Notes: generated by a model not told the origin, from the letters alone. A stretch of DNA of 23,961 nucleotides from CF-118 sp035689345 (GCA_035689345.1 DASSLR010000005.1:1-23961), one strand, 5' to 3'; positions 14,816 through 22,178 are shown, counted from the first letter of the stretch. Numbers and translations are program-made.

Positions 14816-16153
14816 CTAGTGTCCCAGAGTCGCCAGTTCGGCATCCAGCACGCGCTCGTCGAGCTGCCCGACCTGCCGCGAGGCGATCGTGCCGTCGGTG
14901 GCGACGAACACGGTGGTGGGCAGTGCGATCGCGCCGTAGGCGCGCCCGACCGAAAGGTCAGAGTCCAGCAGCGACGGGTTGACGACTCCGACCGCTCGCA
15001 GGAAGTCTGCGGCGGCTTGCGCGCTGTCGCCTTCGTTCACGAGCACGAGCCTGGCCGAGCTCTGCGCGCCCATCACCCGCTGCAGCATCGGCATCTCCGC
15101 CCTGCACGGCGGGCAATAGCTCGCCCAGAAGTTGATGACGAGCGGACTTCCGGCGAGCGAGCCGAGGCTGACGCGCGTGCCGTCGGTGGCCGCAAGGGAG
15201 AACGCAGGCGCGCGCCCGCCCGGTTGAGACGCGGGGGCGATCGGACCGGTGATGGTGAGGAGCGCCTGCAGCACGTCGGCGGAGCCCCACCCGTCGCCAC
15301 CTGAAGCCAGCTCGCTCAATCCCTCTGCGCCGAGGCTCGTGACCAGCTGCGGCGGCAGGTCGTGGCCCACCGCGGGCACGCCTCGATACACGAGGCGCAC
15401 GTAGCCGTGGCGATCGACCAGCGCGAGCGTCGACACGTGGCTGTCGCCCGTCGCGAGCTCCACCCCGAACGGCTTCCAGAAAGCGGTGAGCGCCTCCGCC
15501 GATCCGGTGGCGAACGTCCAACCCGCGCCGATCGACTGCGCGTACGAGCGAAGCGCCGCCGGCGTGTCCGTGCCGGGATCGGTGGTCACCTCGACCAGGC
15601 GCACGCCTCCGGGCAGCTTGCGCTGCAGCTGGAAGAAGAGCGCTGTGTAAAGAGGGCAGGTCTGGTGGCAGGTGGTGTGGAACGCCGCAATCACGAGGTC
15701 CTGGCCCGCGGCGGCGGCGTTGTCGAATGGTTTGCCTTCCTGGTCCTGCAGCCCGAACGCGGGCATGGCGACGAATTTGCCCGCGAGCTCCCCGAGCCCC
15801 AGGTTCAGCTGGTCGTTGCCGGCGTACGCGGCGCCGGGGATGAGGCGGCCCTGCTCGATGCCGATGAGGACTGGCTCGACCTGCCCCGTCCTGACGGTGA
15901 TGTCGACGCTCGCAATGTCATCGCCCAGCGCGATGCCTGTGTAGGTGCCGGCTTGAACGGGCGCCGCCAGCAGCTCGCGCTCGTCAGGAGCGGCCGGCAC
16001 CGCTCCGGAGACTGCGCCGACGGCGGACCAACCCTGGGCGTTCTGGACGCGCACCTGGGCGCTCGCGATCGTGCCGGGGGCGCGGCCCGAGGCGACGATG
16101 AGCAGCGTGCCCGACGCCGGCTGCAGCCGCAGCAGCGCGAACGTGGCCACCAC
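14816..16153 (-). CDS. Sco1/SenC-like and TlpA/ResA-like fusion, membrane anchored
   Basis: The frame from the first conventional start (GTG 16153) gives 445 residues in three parts: an unrecognised beta-rich region (about 10-105), an Sco1-like domain (about 120-270) and a TlpA/ResA-like thioredoxin domain (about 310-440). The Sco domain has the copper motif as TTCHQTCPLY (Cys162, Cys166) and a distal ligand His239 in GDSHVSTLALVD. The C-terminal domain has SYCPPCRAEMP (Cys347, Cys350). Together they suggest copper insertion into the CuA site coupled to its thiol reduction, outside the membrane. The frame upstream of 16153 stays open to 16210 and encodes the missing hydrophobic anchor (LPRARFLWLGAGLAALALVV), so true initiation is probably at CTG 16207, three bases after the previous stop. 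It lies directly before ctaA and ctaB. Confidence 0.88.
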   Translation of the reverse strand: MVATFALLRLQPASGTLLIVASGRAPGTIASAQVRVQNAQGWSAVGAVSGAVPAAPDERELLAAPVQAGTYTGIALGDDIASVDITVRTGQVEPVLIGIEQGRLIPGAAYAGNDQLNLGLGELAGKFVAMPAFGLQDQEGKPFDNAAAAGQDLVIAAFHTTCHQTCPLYTALFFQLQRKLPGGVRLVEVTTDPGTDTPAALRSYAQSIGAGWTFATGSAEALTAFWKPFGVELATGDSHVSTLALVDRHGYVRLVYRGVPAVGHDLPPQLVTSLGAEGLSELASGGDGWGSADVLQALLTITGPIAPASQPGGRAPAFSLAATDGTRVSLGSLAGSPLVINFWASYCPPCRAEMPMLQRVMGAQSSARLVLVNEGDSAQAAADFLRAVGVVNPSLLDSDLSVGRAYGAIALPTTVFVATDGTIASRQVGQLDERVLDAELATLGH

Positions 16154-16210
16154 GAGGGCGAGCGCCGCGAGCCCCGCGCCGAGCCAGAGGAAACGCGCTC
16201 GCGGCAGCTT

Positions 16211-17290
16211 TTACGGGCTCGAGATGGGCGGACCGCCGTAGCGTGCGGCGACCCGCTCGACGTAGGCCGCGCACTGGTCGGCGATCGTCTTGCTTTCGAC
16301 TTGCAGCACGTTCTCCGCGTTCATCTCGCCGCTGTGAGACAGGTTGAAGCTGCCGATGTAGACATAGTCGTCGGCGACGAGGATCTTCGCGTGCATGAAG
16401 TCGTGCACCGAGCCGCTCGAGTACGGCGTCGAGCGCTTCGCGCCGAACCGGGCCGACGCAACGATGCTCTTGAACGCCGGGATCTTCCAGGACGCGGTGG
16501 CCTGCGACGCCCACTGCCTCTGGACCTCGTCCATCTGCGTCGCATCGTACACACCGATGATGCCGGCGCTTTGATGCCCGATCGCCTCGGCGAGCGTGCC
16601 GAGGATGGGACCCGACGTGATCACGGGTGAGCAGACGCGAATGCGATCACGGGCCGAAGCGATGGAGCGCGACATCGCGTGGACGAGCTTGAGCGCGCGA
16701 CCGGGACAGAAGTACGCCCGCGCGTTCGTCCCATCAGCCAGCGTCACCCAGCCCTGGTTCACGCGCCCCGACGTGGCGACGTCCGTCTGCTGCCAGAGCT
16801 GCTCGAAGTCCTGCGCGTACGCGCTGGCAAGGTCCGGCGACGCAACGGTGAAGATCACGTTCTCCTCGCGCGTCCAGGAGTCGTTGGTCCAGTTCGTGGA
16901 GCCGCTCAGCACCGCGGCGCCGTCGCGGATCACGTACTTGTGGTGCATGAGGTCAGGCACGCCGGGCACCGGCTTGATCTGCAGGCCGGCGGCCCTCAGC
17001 TTGTCGACGAAGGCCATGTCGATCTCGGGCGGCGGCGGCACGGGGATGGCCTGCGCGTGGTCCTGGTTGTAGACGAGGCGCACCTGCACGCCGCGCTTGC
17101 ACGCGGCGGAGAACGAGGCAAGCAGGGCATCGGCCGGCGCGGATTCGAGGCGCAGGTCGTAGATGGCGATGTCGAGCGACCTCGTGGCCTGGTCCAGGAA
17201 CTGGGTGATCTGCTGGACGACGGTGCTGTCGCTCTGCGCGCCGTCGGTGAGGAAGTAAAGGCTGAGCGGCGACGTCGCGGTGGTCGCTAT
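16211..17290 (-). CDS. phospholipase D-like protein with two HKD motifs; apparent ATA start
   Basis: The 359-residue product contains two PLD-type half-sites. HKD1 is MHHKYVIRD (His116, Lys118, Asp123) with SGSTNW after it; HKD2 is MHAKILVAD (His300, Lys302, Asp307) followed by YIGSFNLSHSG. Such proteins cleave phosphodiesters (phospholipids or DNA) or transfer phosphatidyl groups. The first PLD half begins with SPLSLYFLTDGAQ and IAIYDLRL, which lie upstream of the first conventional start (GTG 17089). The frame therefore must begin near 17290, where ATA overlaps the LOG-gene stop as ATAG, the same geometry as ATGA, giving an N terminus MATTATSPL. No ATG, GTG or TTG exists in frame there. No signal peptide is evident in this version. 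Family is certain, start is inferred. Confidence 0.82.
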   Translation of the reverse strand: MATTATSPLSLYFLTDGAQSDSTVVQQITQFLDQATRSLDIAIYDLRLESAPADALLASFSAACKRGVQVRLVYNQDHAQAIPVPPPPEIDMAFVDKLRAAGLQIKPVPGVPDLMHHKYVIRDGAAVLSGSTNWTNDSWTREENVIFTVASPDLASAYAQDFEQLWQQTDVATSGRVNQGWVTLADGTNARAYFCPGRALKLVHAMSRSIASARDRIRVCSPVITSGPILGTLAEAIGHQSAGIIGVYDATQMDEVQRQWASQATASWKIPAFKSIVASARFGAKRSTPYSSGSVHDFMHAKILVADDYVYIGSFNLSHSGEMNAENVLQVESKTIADQCAAYVERVAARYGGPPISSP

Positions 17291-18057
17291 TGCGCGCCCG
17301 CCTTCGGTTCGCCGGTCTGCTCTCGCGGCTCCTCGATCTCGACGGGCAGCGGGCGCGTCGCCATCTCGGCCGCCTCTTCAGGATCGTCCGTCAGGCTGAC
17401 CAGGTTGAAGTCCTCCGCCGACATCGCACCATGCGCGAGCACCACCGCGCGCATCCAGTCGAGCAGTCCCTTCCAGTAGCTGGTGCCGAACAGCACGATC
17501 GGGAAGTGCTCGATCTTTCCGGTCTGCGCGAGCGTGAGCGATTCGAAGAGCTCGTCGAGCGTGCCCAGGCCGCCCGGGAAGATGACGAAGCCTCGGGCGT
17601 ACTTGACGAACATGTTCTTGCGCACGAAGAAGTAGCGGAACTCGACGCCGAGGTCGACGTAGGGGTTCAGCGACTGCTCACGCGGCAGCTCGATGTTGCA
17701 GCCGACCGACAGCCCGCCCGCCTCGTGGCAGCCGCGGTTGACGGCCTCCATGATTCCGGGGCCGCCGCCCGTGATGACAGCGAAGCCCCGATGGGCGAGC
17801 GCGGCTCCCAGCGCCCTGCCCGCGGCGTAGTAGGGATCGTCGCGCTGGGTACGCGCCGAGCCGAAAACCGTGACGGCCGGGCCGACGTCGTTGAGCGCGT
17901 CGAAACCTTCGACGAACTCGGAGAGGATGCGCAGGACGCGCCACGGATCGGCGTGGTGCGCCAGCTCCTCGATCGCGCTGCGCTCGAGCAGCACCTTGTC
18001 GGCAGGGGTCTGGCGAGTAGGGACGACAAGGCGGCCTGCTCGGCGTCGTTCGGCCAT
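17287..18057 (-). CDS. LOG-family (TIGR00730) nucleotide phosphoribohydrolase
   Basis: This 256-residue Rossmann-fold protein belongs to the LOG/YgdH family, whose members release the base from nucleoside 5'-monophosphates; in plants and some bacteria this activates cytokinins, elsewhere it serves nucleotide turnover. The motif PGGLGTLDE (161-169) and the upstream GGGPGIMEAVNRG (97-109) form the nucleotide site, and RKNMFVKYARGFVIFPG precedes the motif as usual. An N-terminal extension of about 60 residues (VLLERSAIEELAHHADPWRV) resembles the longer actinobacterial type. ATG 18057 is 13 bp after the LapA-domain gene stop. Its TAG stop is embedded in the ATAG overlap with the PLD-like gene. 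The physiological substrate is unknown. Confidence 0.92.
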   Translation of the reverse strand: MAERRRAGRLVVPTRQTPADKVLLERSAIEELAHHADPWRVLRILSEFVEGFDALNDVGPAVTVFGSARTQRDDPYYAAGRALGAALAHRGFAVITGGGPGIMEAVNRGCHEAGGLSVGCNIELPREQSLNPYVDLGVEFRYFFVRKNMFVKYARGFVIFPGGLGTLDELFESLTLAQTGKIEHFPIVLFGTSYWKGLLDWMRAVVLAHGAMSAEDFNLVSLTDDPEEAAEMATRPLPVEIEEPREQTGEPKAGAQ

Positions 18058-18070
18058 GGGTTACGTCTAC

Positions 18071-18664
18071 TTATCCTGCGTCGTTCGTGGCTGTCGCTGT
18101 GGCCGCCGTGGCCATTTCTTCACTCTCGGCGGCGCCGTTTTCCGCCGGAGCCGGGGCCTCGGCCGGTTCGGGCAGCAATTTCGCCCGCTTGGTCTTCGAA
18201 GCCTTGGCCGGCTTCGCGTCGGCCGCGGGTTCCGACTCGGCCGCCGGCATCTCGGCGTCGATGGCGGCGACGTCCGCGACGTCCGCCTGCGGCAGCGACG
18301 CCTTCTCCGGTTCGGTCTTGAGCGCCTCGCCGGGGGGCATCTCGAGCACCTGGTCGAGGTGCGCGCGGAGCCTCGACACCTCGGCCTCGAGCTCGTGGAC
18401 GCGGCGGCGGTGCCGCATGTGCTCGGTGAAGTGGTGAAGGCTGTCGAGCCAGTGGAAGATGGTGCCGCTGACCAGGATCAGCGCGATCGGCACGATCACC
18501 ACCGCCCAGAGCGGGATGCCGTCGAAGTGAAGCACCGACCAGTGGATGTCGACGGTGTCCAGGTTGCTGTAGCCGAATATGGTCGCCCCGACCCCGATGG
18601 CCAGGCCCGCGACGAGCGCGGCGGCGAGGAGGAAGCGCTGCCAGAGGTGCTGCAGGTCGGGCAT
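18071..18664 (-). CDS. LapA-domain membrane protein with coiled coil and Ala/Glu-rich tail
   Basis: This 197-residue protein has two hydrophobic helices (about residues 11-31 and 52-70) separated by a short loop reading NLDTVDIHWSVLHFDGIPLW, which resembles the LapA (PF06305) domain. A cytoplasmic coiled coil follows (RRRVHELEAEVSRLRAHLDQV, about 86-106, written here without a break of more than its core), and then a low-complexity Ala/Glu/Pro/Lys tail of about 85 residues. Bacterial LapA proteins act in envelope assembly, but the function in this lineage is not known. ATG 18664 is supported by a TAACCT box 9 nt upstream. It may be the first gene of the long minus-strand unit. Confidence 0.8.
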   Translation of the reverse strand: MPDLQHLWQRFLLAAALVAGLAIGVGATIFGYSNLDTVDIHWSVLHFDGIPLWAVVIVPIALILVSGTIFHWLDSLHHFTEHMRHRRRVHELEAEVSRLRAHLDQVLEMPPGEALKTEPEKASLPQADVADVAAIDAEMPAAESEPAADAKPAKASKTKRAKLLPEPAEAPAPAENGAAESEEMATAATATATNDAG

Positions 18665-18673
18665 GACGGCCGA

Positions 18674-18679
18674 AGGTTA
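18674..18679 (-). promoter_or_regulatory. putative -10 box TAACCT of the LapA-led unit
   Basis: On the minus strand TAACCT ends 9 nt before ATG 18664, in a 41-bp gap after the lipoprotein gene. No Shine-Dalgarno site is present, so a near-leaderless transcript is suggested. Confidence 0.4.
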
Positions 18680-18705
18680 GCTCGTTTGCACGGCCCCAGA
18701 TACGT

Positions 18706-19170
18706 CTAACCGGTGGTCAGTTGGTCGCACTTGAAGCTGCCCTTGACGTGCTCGCCGTTGCTGAGGGCGGCGTCCATGCTGCCCGACTTGCCGCCCTGGT
18801 CGATGGTGAGCGTGCCGGCCCCGGTGGTCGTCGAGGCGAGAAAGTCGCCCACCTGCAGTCGCAGCTCTCCCGCCCCGTCCAGCAGGCTGCCGACCGGGTA
18901 CGTGCCGGCGCCGTTGTAAGCCGAATGGATCTGGACGTTGAAGACGAGCGGCTTGGCGTTGAACGTGCCGGTGATGGCGGCGTTGAACTGGGTGCCGCCG
19001 TTGACCCGGCAGTCGACATGTGCGTCCGTGAGCGTGCCCGCGACCGGCCCGGTGAAGACGAGGTTCTGCTTGGCCGCGGTGGCCGTGCTGCCCCCTCCGC
19101 AGAGCGAATCACACGCGGCCAGCAGGAGGACGGCCACCGCCACGCCCGCGTAGCGCGATGCGTTTCTCAC
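18706..19170 (-). CDS. small secreted lipoprotein of unknown function
   Basis: The 154-residue product starts with a signal peptide ending in the lipobox LLAAC (cysteine at residue 20), followed by a short Gly/Ser/Thr linker. The mature region is beta-rich, with repeats of the type GTLTDA, GTFNA, GAGTYPVG and GTLTIDQGG, reminiscent of small extracytoplasmic beta-sandwich lipoproteins; cysteines at about 54 and at the C terminus (FKCDQL) may pair. I do not recognise a family. GTG 19170 is chosen because it overlaps the previous stop by GTGA; the much longer frame upstream is a shadow of the neighbouring membrane-protein gene. It is the last gene of a four-gene unit with a cyclase. Confidence 0.75.
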   Translation of the reverse strand: MRNASRYAGVAVAVLLLAACDSLCGGGSTATAAKQNLVFTGPVAGTLTDAHVDCRVNGGTQFNAAITGTFNAKPLVFNVQIHSAYNGAGTYPVGSLLDGAGELRLQVGDFLASTTTGAGTLTIDQGGKSGSMDAALSNGEHVKGSFKCDQLTTG

Positions 19171-19454
19171 GCCCGGCCCGCCAGCCACAGCGCCAGCACC
19201 GCGCCGACGCCGAGCACCATGAGCATCGTCGCGTAGAGGCGCGGAAATCTCGACGTCCGCTGCTCGGCGTCCAACTGCATCGTGCCGGCGGTGGTGATGA
19301 CGCCCGCCATCGCCAGCCAGAACGCGCCGATCCCGAGCGCCAGGGACACCACCTCGACCGCGTTGCGCACAGGCCTGCCCAGCCATATGAGCACGAGCCC
19401 GACCACGGCTCCCGCGCCCCACAGCCGGATGTCCAGGTATCGCGGAACCCGCAT
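19167..19454 (-). CDS. small three-helix membrane protein
   Basis: This 95-residue protein consists mostly of three hydrophobic helices (about 11-27, 36-57 and 74-92) with short polar loops (RPVRNA and QLDAEQRTSRFPR). I do not recognise a family. ATG 19454 lies 8 bp after the cyclase stop and its TGA overlaps the start of the lipoprotein gene by four bases, which argues that it is real and translationally coupled. The loop between helices 2 and 3 is charged and likely cytoplasmic or periplasmic depending on topology, which cannot be decided here. Confidence 0.75.
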   Translation of the reverse strand: MRVPRYLDIRLWGAGAVVGLVLIWLGRPVRNAVEVVSLALGIGAFWLAMAGVITTAGTMQLDAEQRTSRFPRLYATMLMVLGVGAVLALWLAGRA

Positions 19455-19462
19455 CGCGCGTA

Positions 19463-20353
19463 CTAGCTGGATGTCAGGCTGACGCTGAAAACGTCGCGCG
19501 CCCCCGTCAGGCCCTTCAGCTCGAACGATCCGGCGGGGACGATGCCGAAACCCGTGCCCGAGAGCAAGTCACGCGTCGTGCTGGACACGATCAGCTGGTT
19601 GGCCGCGGCCAGGGCCACCACGCGCGCGGCTGTGTGCACCGCCACGCCGTGCGGATACCCCGAGACGAAGATGACTTCGCCGGTGTGGCATCCAACCCGG
19701 ACGCCGAGGTCCATGGCGGTGGCCGCCCGAATCATGCCCAGGCCGCAGCGCACCGCGCGAGCGGCGCTGTCGAAGAGCGCCATGAACCCATCACCCGACC
19801 AGTCGAACTCGCGGCCGCGAAATCGCTCGATCTGCTCGCGCATGGCGGAGTTGTGAGCGAGGAGCAGCTCTCGCCACGCTTTGTCACCGATTCGCTCGAT
19901 GGTTGCGGTCGAGCCGACGATGTCGCTGAAGAGCAGCGTGGACACGACACCTTCTTCTTCGTCCGGTGACATCGCGAAAACACGGGAGCTGGTCCACTCA
20001 TACGTGATGAACGCCTTGTCGCCGACGACCCAGCCATCGTGTCCGGGCGGGATCTCGTAGGCGTCGCCCTCCACGAACTCCATCTCCGCGCCGTCGTCCA
20101 GCACGACGTGCAGCGTGCCCTGGACGACGATGCCGACATGTCGGTTCTGACACGACGGCGTGCCGACGATGGGCCGCACATCGGTGGACCACCGCCAGCC
20201 TGGTTCGAACTCCCAGCGCCCGACCTCGCTCTCGCCCAGGGCGACAGTGTCGATGTGGCCGTGCGGAAACCTGCGGACGGTGTCAGGTTGGGTGAGGCTC
20301 TTGCGCTGGAGCTTAGGCAAACCTACATCCGCTCGACCCAGCGCGATCGCCAT
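19463..20353 (-). CDS. cupin-class III adenylate/guanylate cyclase fusion
   Basis: The 296-residue product joins an N-terminal cupin-like barrel (about 45-120) to a class III cyclase catalytic domain (about 138-292). The cupin part has RHVGIVVQGTLHVVLDDG and GDAYEIPPGHDGWVVG, a typical ligand- or metal-binding motif pair with His72 and His105. The cyclase part has LLFSDIVGSTATIERIGD with the first metal aspartate Asp144, SGDGFMALFD with the second, Asp188, and GVAVHTAARVVALAAANQ, the late conserved segment of the actinobacterial-type subfamily. It could make cAMP or cGMP under control of a small molecule sensed by the cupin. ATG 20353 begins 31 bp inside the SnoaL-like gene; a longer frame reaching 20440 is a shadow. 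The position that fixes ATP specificity is Asp184, so nucleotide choice is uncertain. Confidence 0.87.
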   Translation of the reverse strand: MAIALGRADVGLPKLQRKSLTQPDTVRRFPHGHIDTVALGESEVGRWEFEPGWRWSTDVRPIVGTPSCQNRHVGIVVQGTLHVVLDDGAEMEFVEGDAYEIPPGHDGWVVGDKAFITYEWTSSRVFAMSPDEEEGVVSTLLFSDIVGSTATIERIGDKAWRELLLAHNSAMREQIERFRGREFDWSGDGFMALFDSAARAVRCGLGMIRAATAMDLGVRVGCHTGEVIFVSGYPHGVAVHTAARVVALAAANQLIVSSTTRDLLSGTGFGIVPAGSFELKGLTGARDVFSVSLTSS

Positions 20354-20754
20354 TCCGCCGGCGGCAGGGTCGGCGCGAAGTAGGCGGTTATCCTGGCGAT
20401 CTTGCCGTCCTGGAAGTGGAAGAAATCGACGGCGTGCCACTCGCTTCCGTCGGGATACTTGACGAGAGTCTCGGCGACGTACTCGTCACCTGAGCCGGTC
20501 ACCTTCAGCACCGTCCAGCTCGGCGTCGTCACCCACCTGTCCTCGCTCCCTGTGACGCGCTTGACCGTCGCGTCCGGAAGCCCTGGGTAGTTCTCGTTCA
20601 TCTCGCGGTTCTTGTCGGCGCCGCGAACGCGTTCGCCCGACTGCGGCATCTCCCAGACGATGTCTGACGTCACGAGTGGTCCGACGAGGTCCCAGTCGCG
20701 GGCCTGGATCGCCTTGTAGAACTTGTCGACCGTTTCTCGGTTGCTGCCCGCCAC
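20323..20754 (-). CDS. SnoaL-like (NTF2-fold) protein
   Basis: This 143-residue protein looks like a SnoaL-like polyketide cyclase or NTF2-superfamily member: VDKFYKAIQARDWDLVGPLV at the start, then SDIVWEMP and a terminal GSEWHAVDFFHFQDGKIARI, the most characteristic stretch. Proteins of this fold are often small-molecule binders or isomerases, and many have no known substrate. GTG 20754 is the start of the longest frame and follows a TACAAT box by 12 nt. Its 3' end overlaps the cupin-cyclase gene by 31 bp, so the two are probably co-expressed and the SnoaL-like protein may act on, or bind, the ligand of the cupin; that is inference. Confidence 0.85.
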   Translation of the reverse strand: MAGSNRETVDKFYKAIQARDWDLVGPLVTSDIVWEMPQSGERVRGADKNREMNENYPGLPDATVKRVTGSEDRWVTTPSWTVLKVTGSGDEYVAETLVKYPDGSEWHAVDFFHFQDGKIARITAYFAPTLPPAEWRSRWVERM

Positions 20755-20766
20755 TTTGCTGCGCGA

Positions 20767-20772
20767 ATTGTA
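20767..20772 (-). promoter_or_regulatory. putative -10 box TACAAT of the SnoaL-cyclase unit
   Basis: On the minus strand TACAAT, a near-consensus -10, ends 12 nt before GTG 20754. It lies in the 60-bp gap after the 50-residue peptide gene, marking a likely operon start. No clear -35 box is seen. Confidence 0.45.
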
Positions 20773-20814
20773 GAAGCCGACCAGCGGCCGCTCAGCCTCG
20801 ACGAGTTCGACTAC

Positions 20815-20967
20815 CTAGTCGCGCTTCGAGTGGATGAACCAGCGTTCCTTCTTGTCGAACCTGCCGGTGAGCCAGCCCGGTCGCGAATCCGCGCTCATGA
20901 GGCCGAGAATCAGGCATGCGAGGCAGAAACCCGCGAACACCAGGGCGACGTACCACAGCGGGTTCAC
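20815..20967 (-). CDS. 50-residue single-helix membrane peptide
   Basis: The frame runs from GTG 20967 to TAG 20815-20817. The peptide starts VNPLWYVALVFAGFCLACLI, a single transmembrane helix (about residues 4-24), followed by a basic and aromatic tail containing WLTGRFDKKERWFIHSKRD at the C terminus. It starts 9 bp after the stop of the large membrane-protein gene and is followed by a 60-bp promoter-bearing gap. The hydrophobic-plus-basic composition and the tight spacing argue for a real small gene; there is no recognisable family and no Shine-Dalgarno site. Confidence 0.6.
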   Translation of the reverse strand: MNPLWYVALVFAGFCLACLILGLMSADSRPGWLTGRFDKKERWFIHSKRD

Positions 20968-20976
20968 AGCCGCAGC

Positions 20977-22161
20977 TTACGACGCCGCCTTACGAAACAG
21001 CTGGCTCACCAGGCGCTCGTCGTAGGGCCCGTCCTCGTTCTTGTACGTGCGCGCTCCCAGCGAGCGTGCGAGCGCTTCGATGTCGGCGACCCGGAACAGA
21101 TCGCCGTTCATCTGCTCGAGGACTTCCGCCTTCCGGTTGAGGAAGTAGACGCGGCGGATGAGGCGGGACTGCGAGATCCTGGTGAGGGTGAGCAGGGCGA
21201 CGCCTGCGACCTCACCCCTCGCCCACTGGTGGGCCGTGCGATTCCATTCGGTCACGCTGAGGCTGCCGCCTGAGCTCGCGAGCCTCACGTTGGCGATGAA
21301 CAACCTCTGGTAGATGAGCGCCCCACCGAGGAGGGCGGCGAGCAACGGCAGCGTCACGACGGCTCCCCAGTACGCTCCAGCCCCGCGTCCTGACGTCGGC
21401 GGATGTCCGCCAGTCACGGCGACCAGGAGGATTGGTAACGCGAGAACGGCCAGACCGACCCACACCGAGGGAGTTCTGATCGCCGACTTCGCCATGGCCG
21501 GAACCGGAGTCACGGTGACGTCCCAATTCGAGCCGTCGGTCGCCTCGCTCTTGCTTAGAGATTCCGCGAACTGGGTCACTTCGACCGGCAGGGATGGTGG
21601 GTTTGCTCGCGCTGCGTGGAGCCGGCGCCGCGCTCGCAACACCGTTGACAGCTGCGACCACACCAGCCAGCCGGAGAACGGGACCATGACGAGGGCGACA
21701 ACCGGCAGCACGTAGTTGGTCGCCTGGACGTGCGGCTCGAGTGTGGTCACGAGCCGGCCGCCGTCCGGCGGCGTGATGGCGACCACGTCGTTGCGCCAGA
21801 TCTCGACCGTGACCGGCTCGCCAGGCGAGAGCTCGGCTGCACCGTTGTTCGTGTAGAAGTTGGAGTACTGCTTGCCGAGCACGTCGACGCCGAACTCGGT
21901 GTTGCTCGCGCTCTGCCTGGCGTACGTGATGGTGCCGCTGCCCACGAACTTGCACGAGTCGCGCGGTGGTCCAGTGCAGACTGGCGCCCTGTCGTAGTCC
22001 GACGCGCTGATCGGCCCGCTGAATATCCAGCCGATTCCTAGTAGCAGGATGACCACGCCGACGACGGCAAAGGTCGCGATCAGGATGTAGGTCATCCCGC
22101 GAGCCAGGCACCCATAGCCACCGCGGTCGGCCATCTGGTTCTCGGTGAAGTAGCGGGACAT
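20977..22161 (-). CDS. membrane protein of unknown function with extracytoplasmic and cytoplasmic domains
   Basis: The 394-residue product has a first helix (about 24-50), a beta-rich extracytoplasmic region (about 55-140) with CTGPPRDSCKFVG (a likely disulfide) and VDVLGKQYSNFYTNNGAAEL, a second helix (about 150-170), a polar linker, then two further helices (about 233-255 and 265-292) and a C-terminal cytoplasmic region ending TYKNEDGPYDERLVSQLFRK. The overall plan recalls DUF3592-type membrane proteins, but I do not assign a family. ATG 22161 follows a TAACCT box by 6 nt, giving a leaderless start only 17 bp from the end of the tmRNA gene. The next gene, a 50-residue membrane peptide, starts 9 bp after its stop. 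Confidence 0.75.
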   Translation of the reverse strand: MSRYFTENQMADRGGYGCLARGMTYILIATFAVVGVVILLLGIGWIFSGPISASDYDRAPVCTGPPRDSCKFVGSGTITYARQSASNTEFGVDVLGKQYSNFYTNNGAAELSPGEPVTVEIWRNDVVAITPPDGGRLVTTLEPHVQATNYVLPVVALVMVPFSGWLVWSQLSTVLRARRRLHAARANPPSLPVEVTQFAESLSKSEATDGSNWDVTVTPVPAMAKSAIRTPSVWVGLAVLALPILLVAVTGGHPPTSGRGAGAYWGAVVTLPLLAALLGGALIYQRLFIANVRLASSGGSLSVTEWNRTAHQWARGEVAGVALLTLTRISQSRLIRRVYFLNRKAEVLEQMNGDLFRVADIEALARSLGARTYKNEDGPYDERLVSQLFRKAAS

Positions 22162-22167
22162 GGGCCG

Positions 22168-22173
22168 AGGTTA
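22168..22173 (-). promoter_or_regulatory. putative -10 box TAACCT of the large membrane-protein gene
   Basis: On the minus strand TAACCT is followed by CGGCCC and ATG 22161, placing the transcript start on the start codon. The box begins 5 bp after the CCA end of tmRNA, so the promoter's upstream part would lie inside the tmRNA gene. Confidence 0.4.
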
Positions 22174-22178
22174 GATTG

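Noticed and set aside
15362..16630. Plus-strand frame of about 422 codons opposite the Sco-TlpA and PLD genes
   Set aside because: Composition is typical of an antisense shadow, and the opposite strand carries clear Sco, TlpA and PLD motifs.
19171..19422. Upstream extension of the lipoprotein frame
   Set aside because: It would bury the lipobox signal peptide in the middle of the protein and is a shadow of the three-helix membrane gene.
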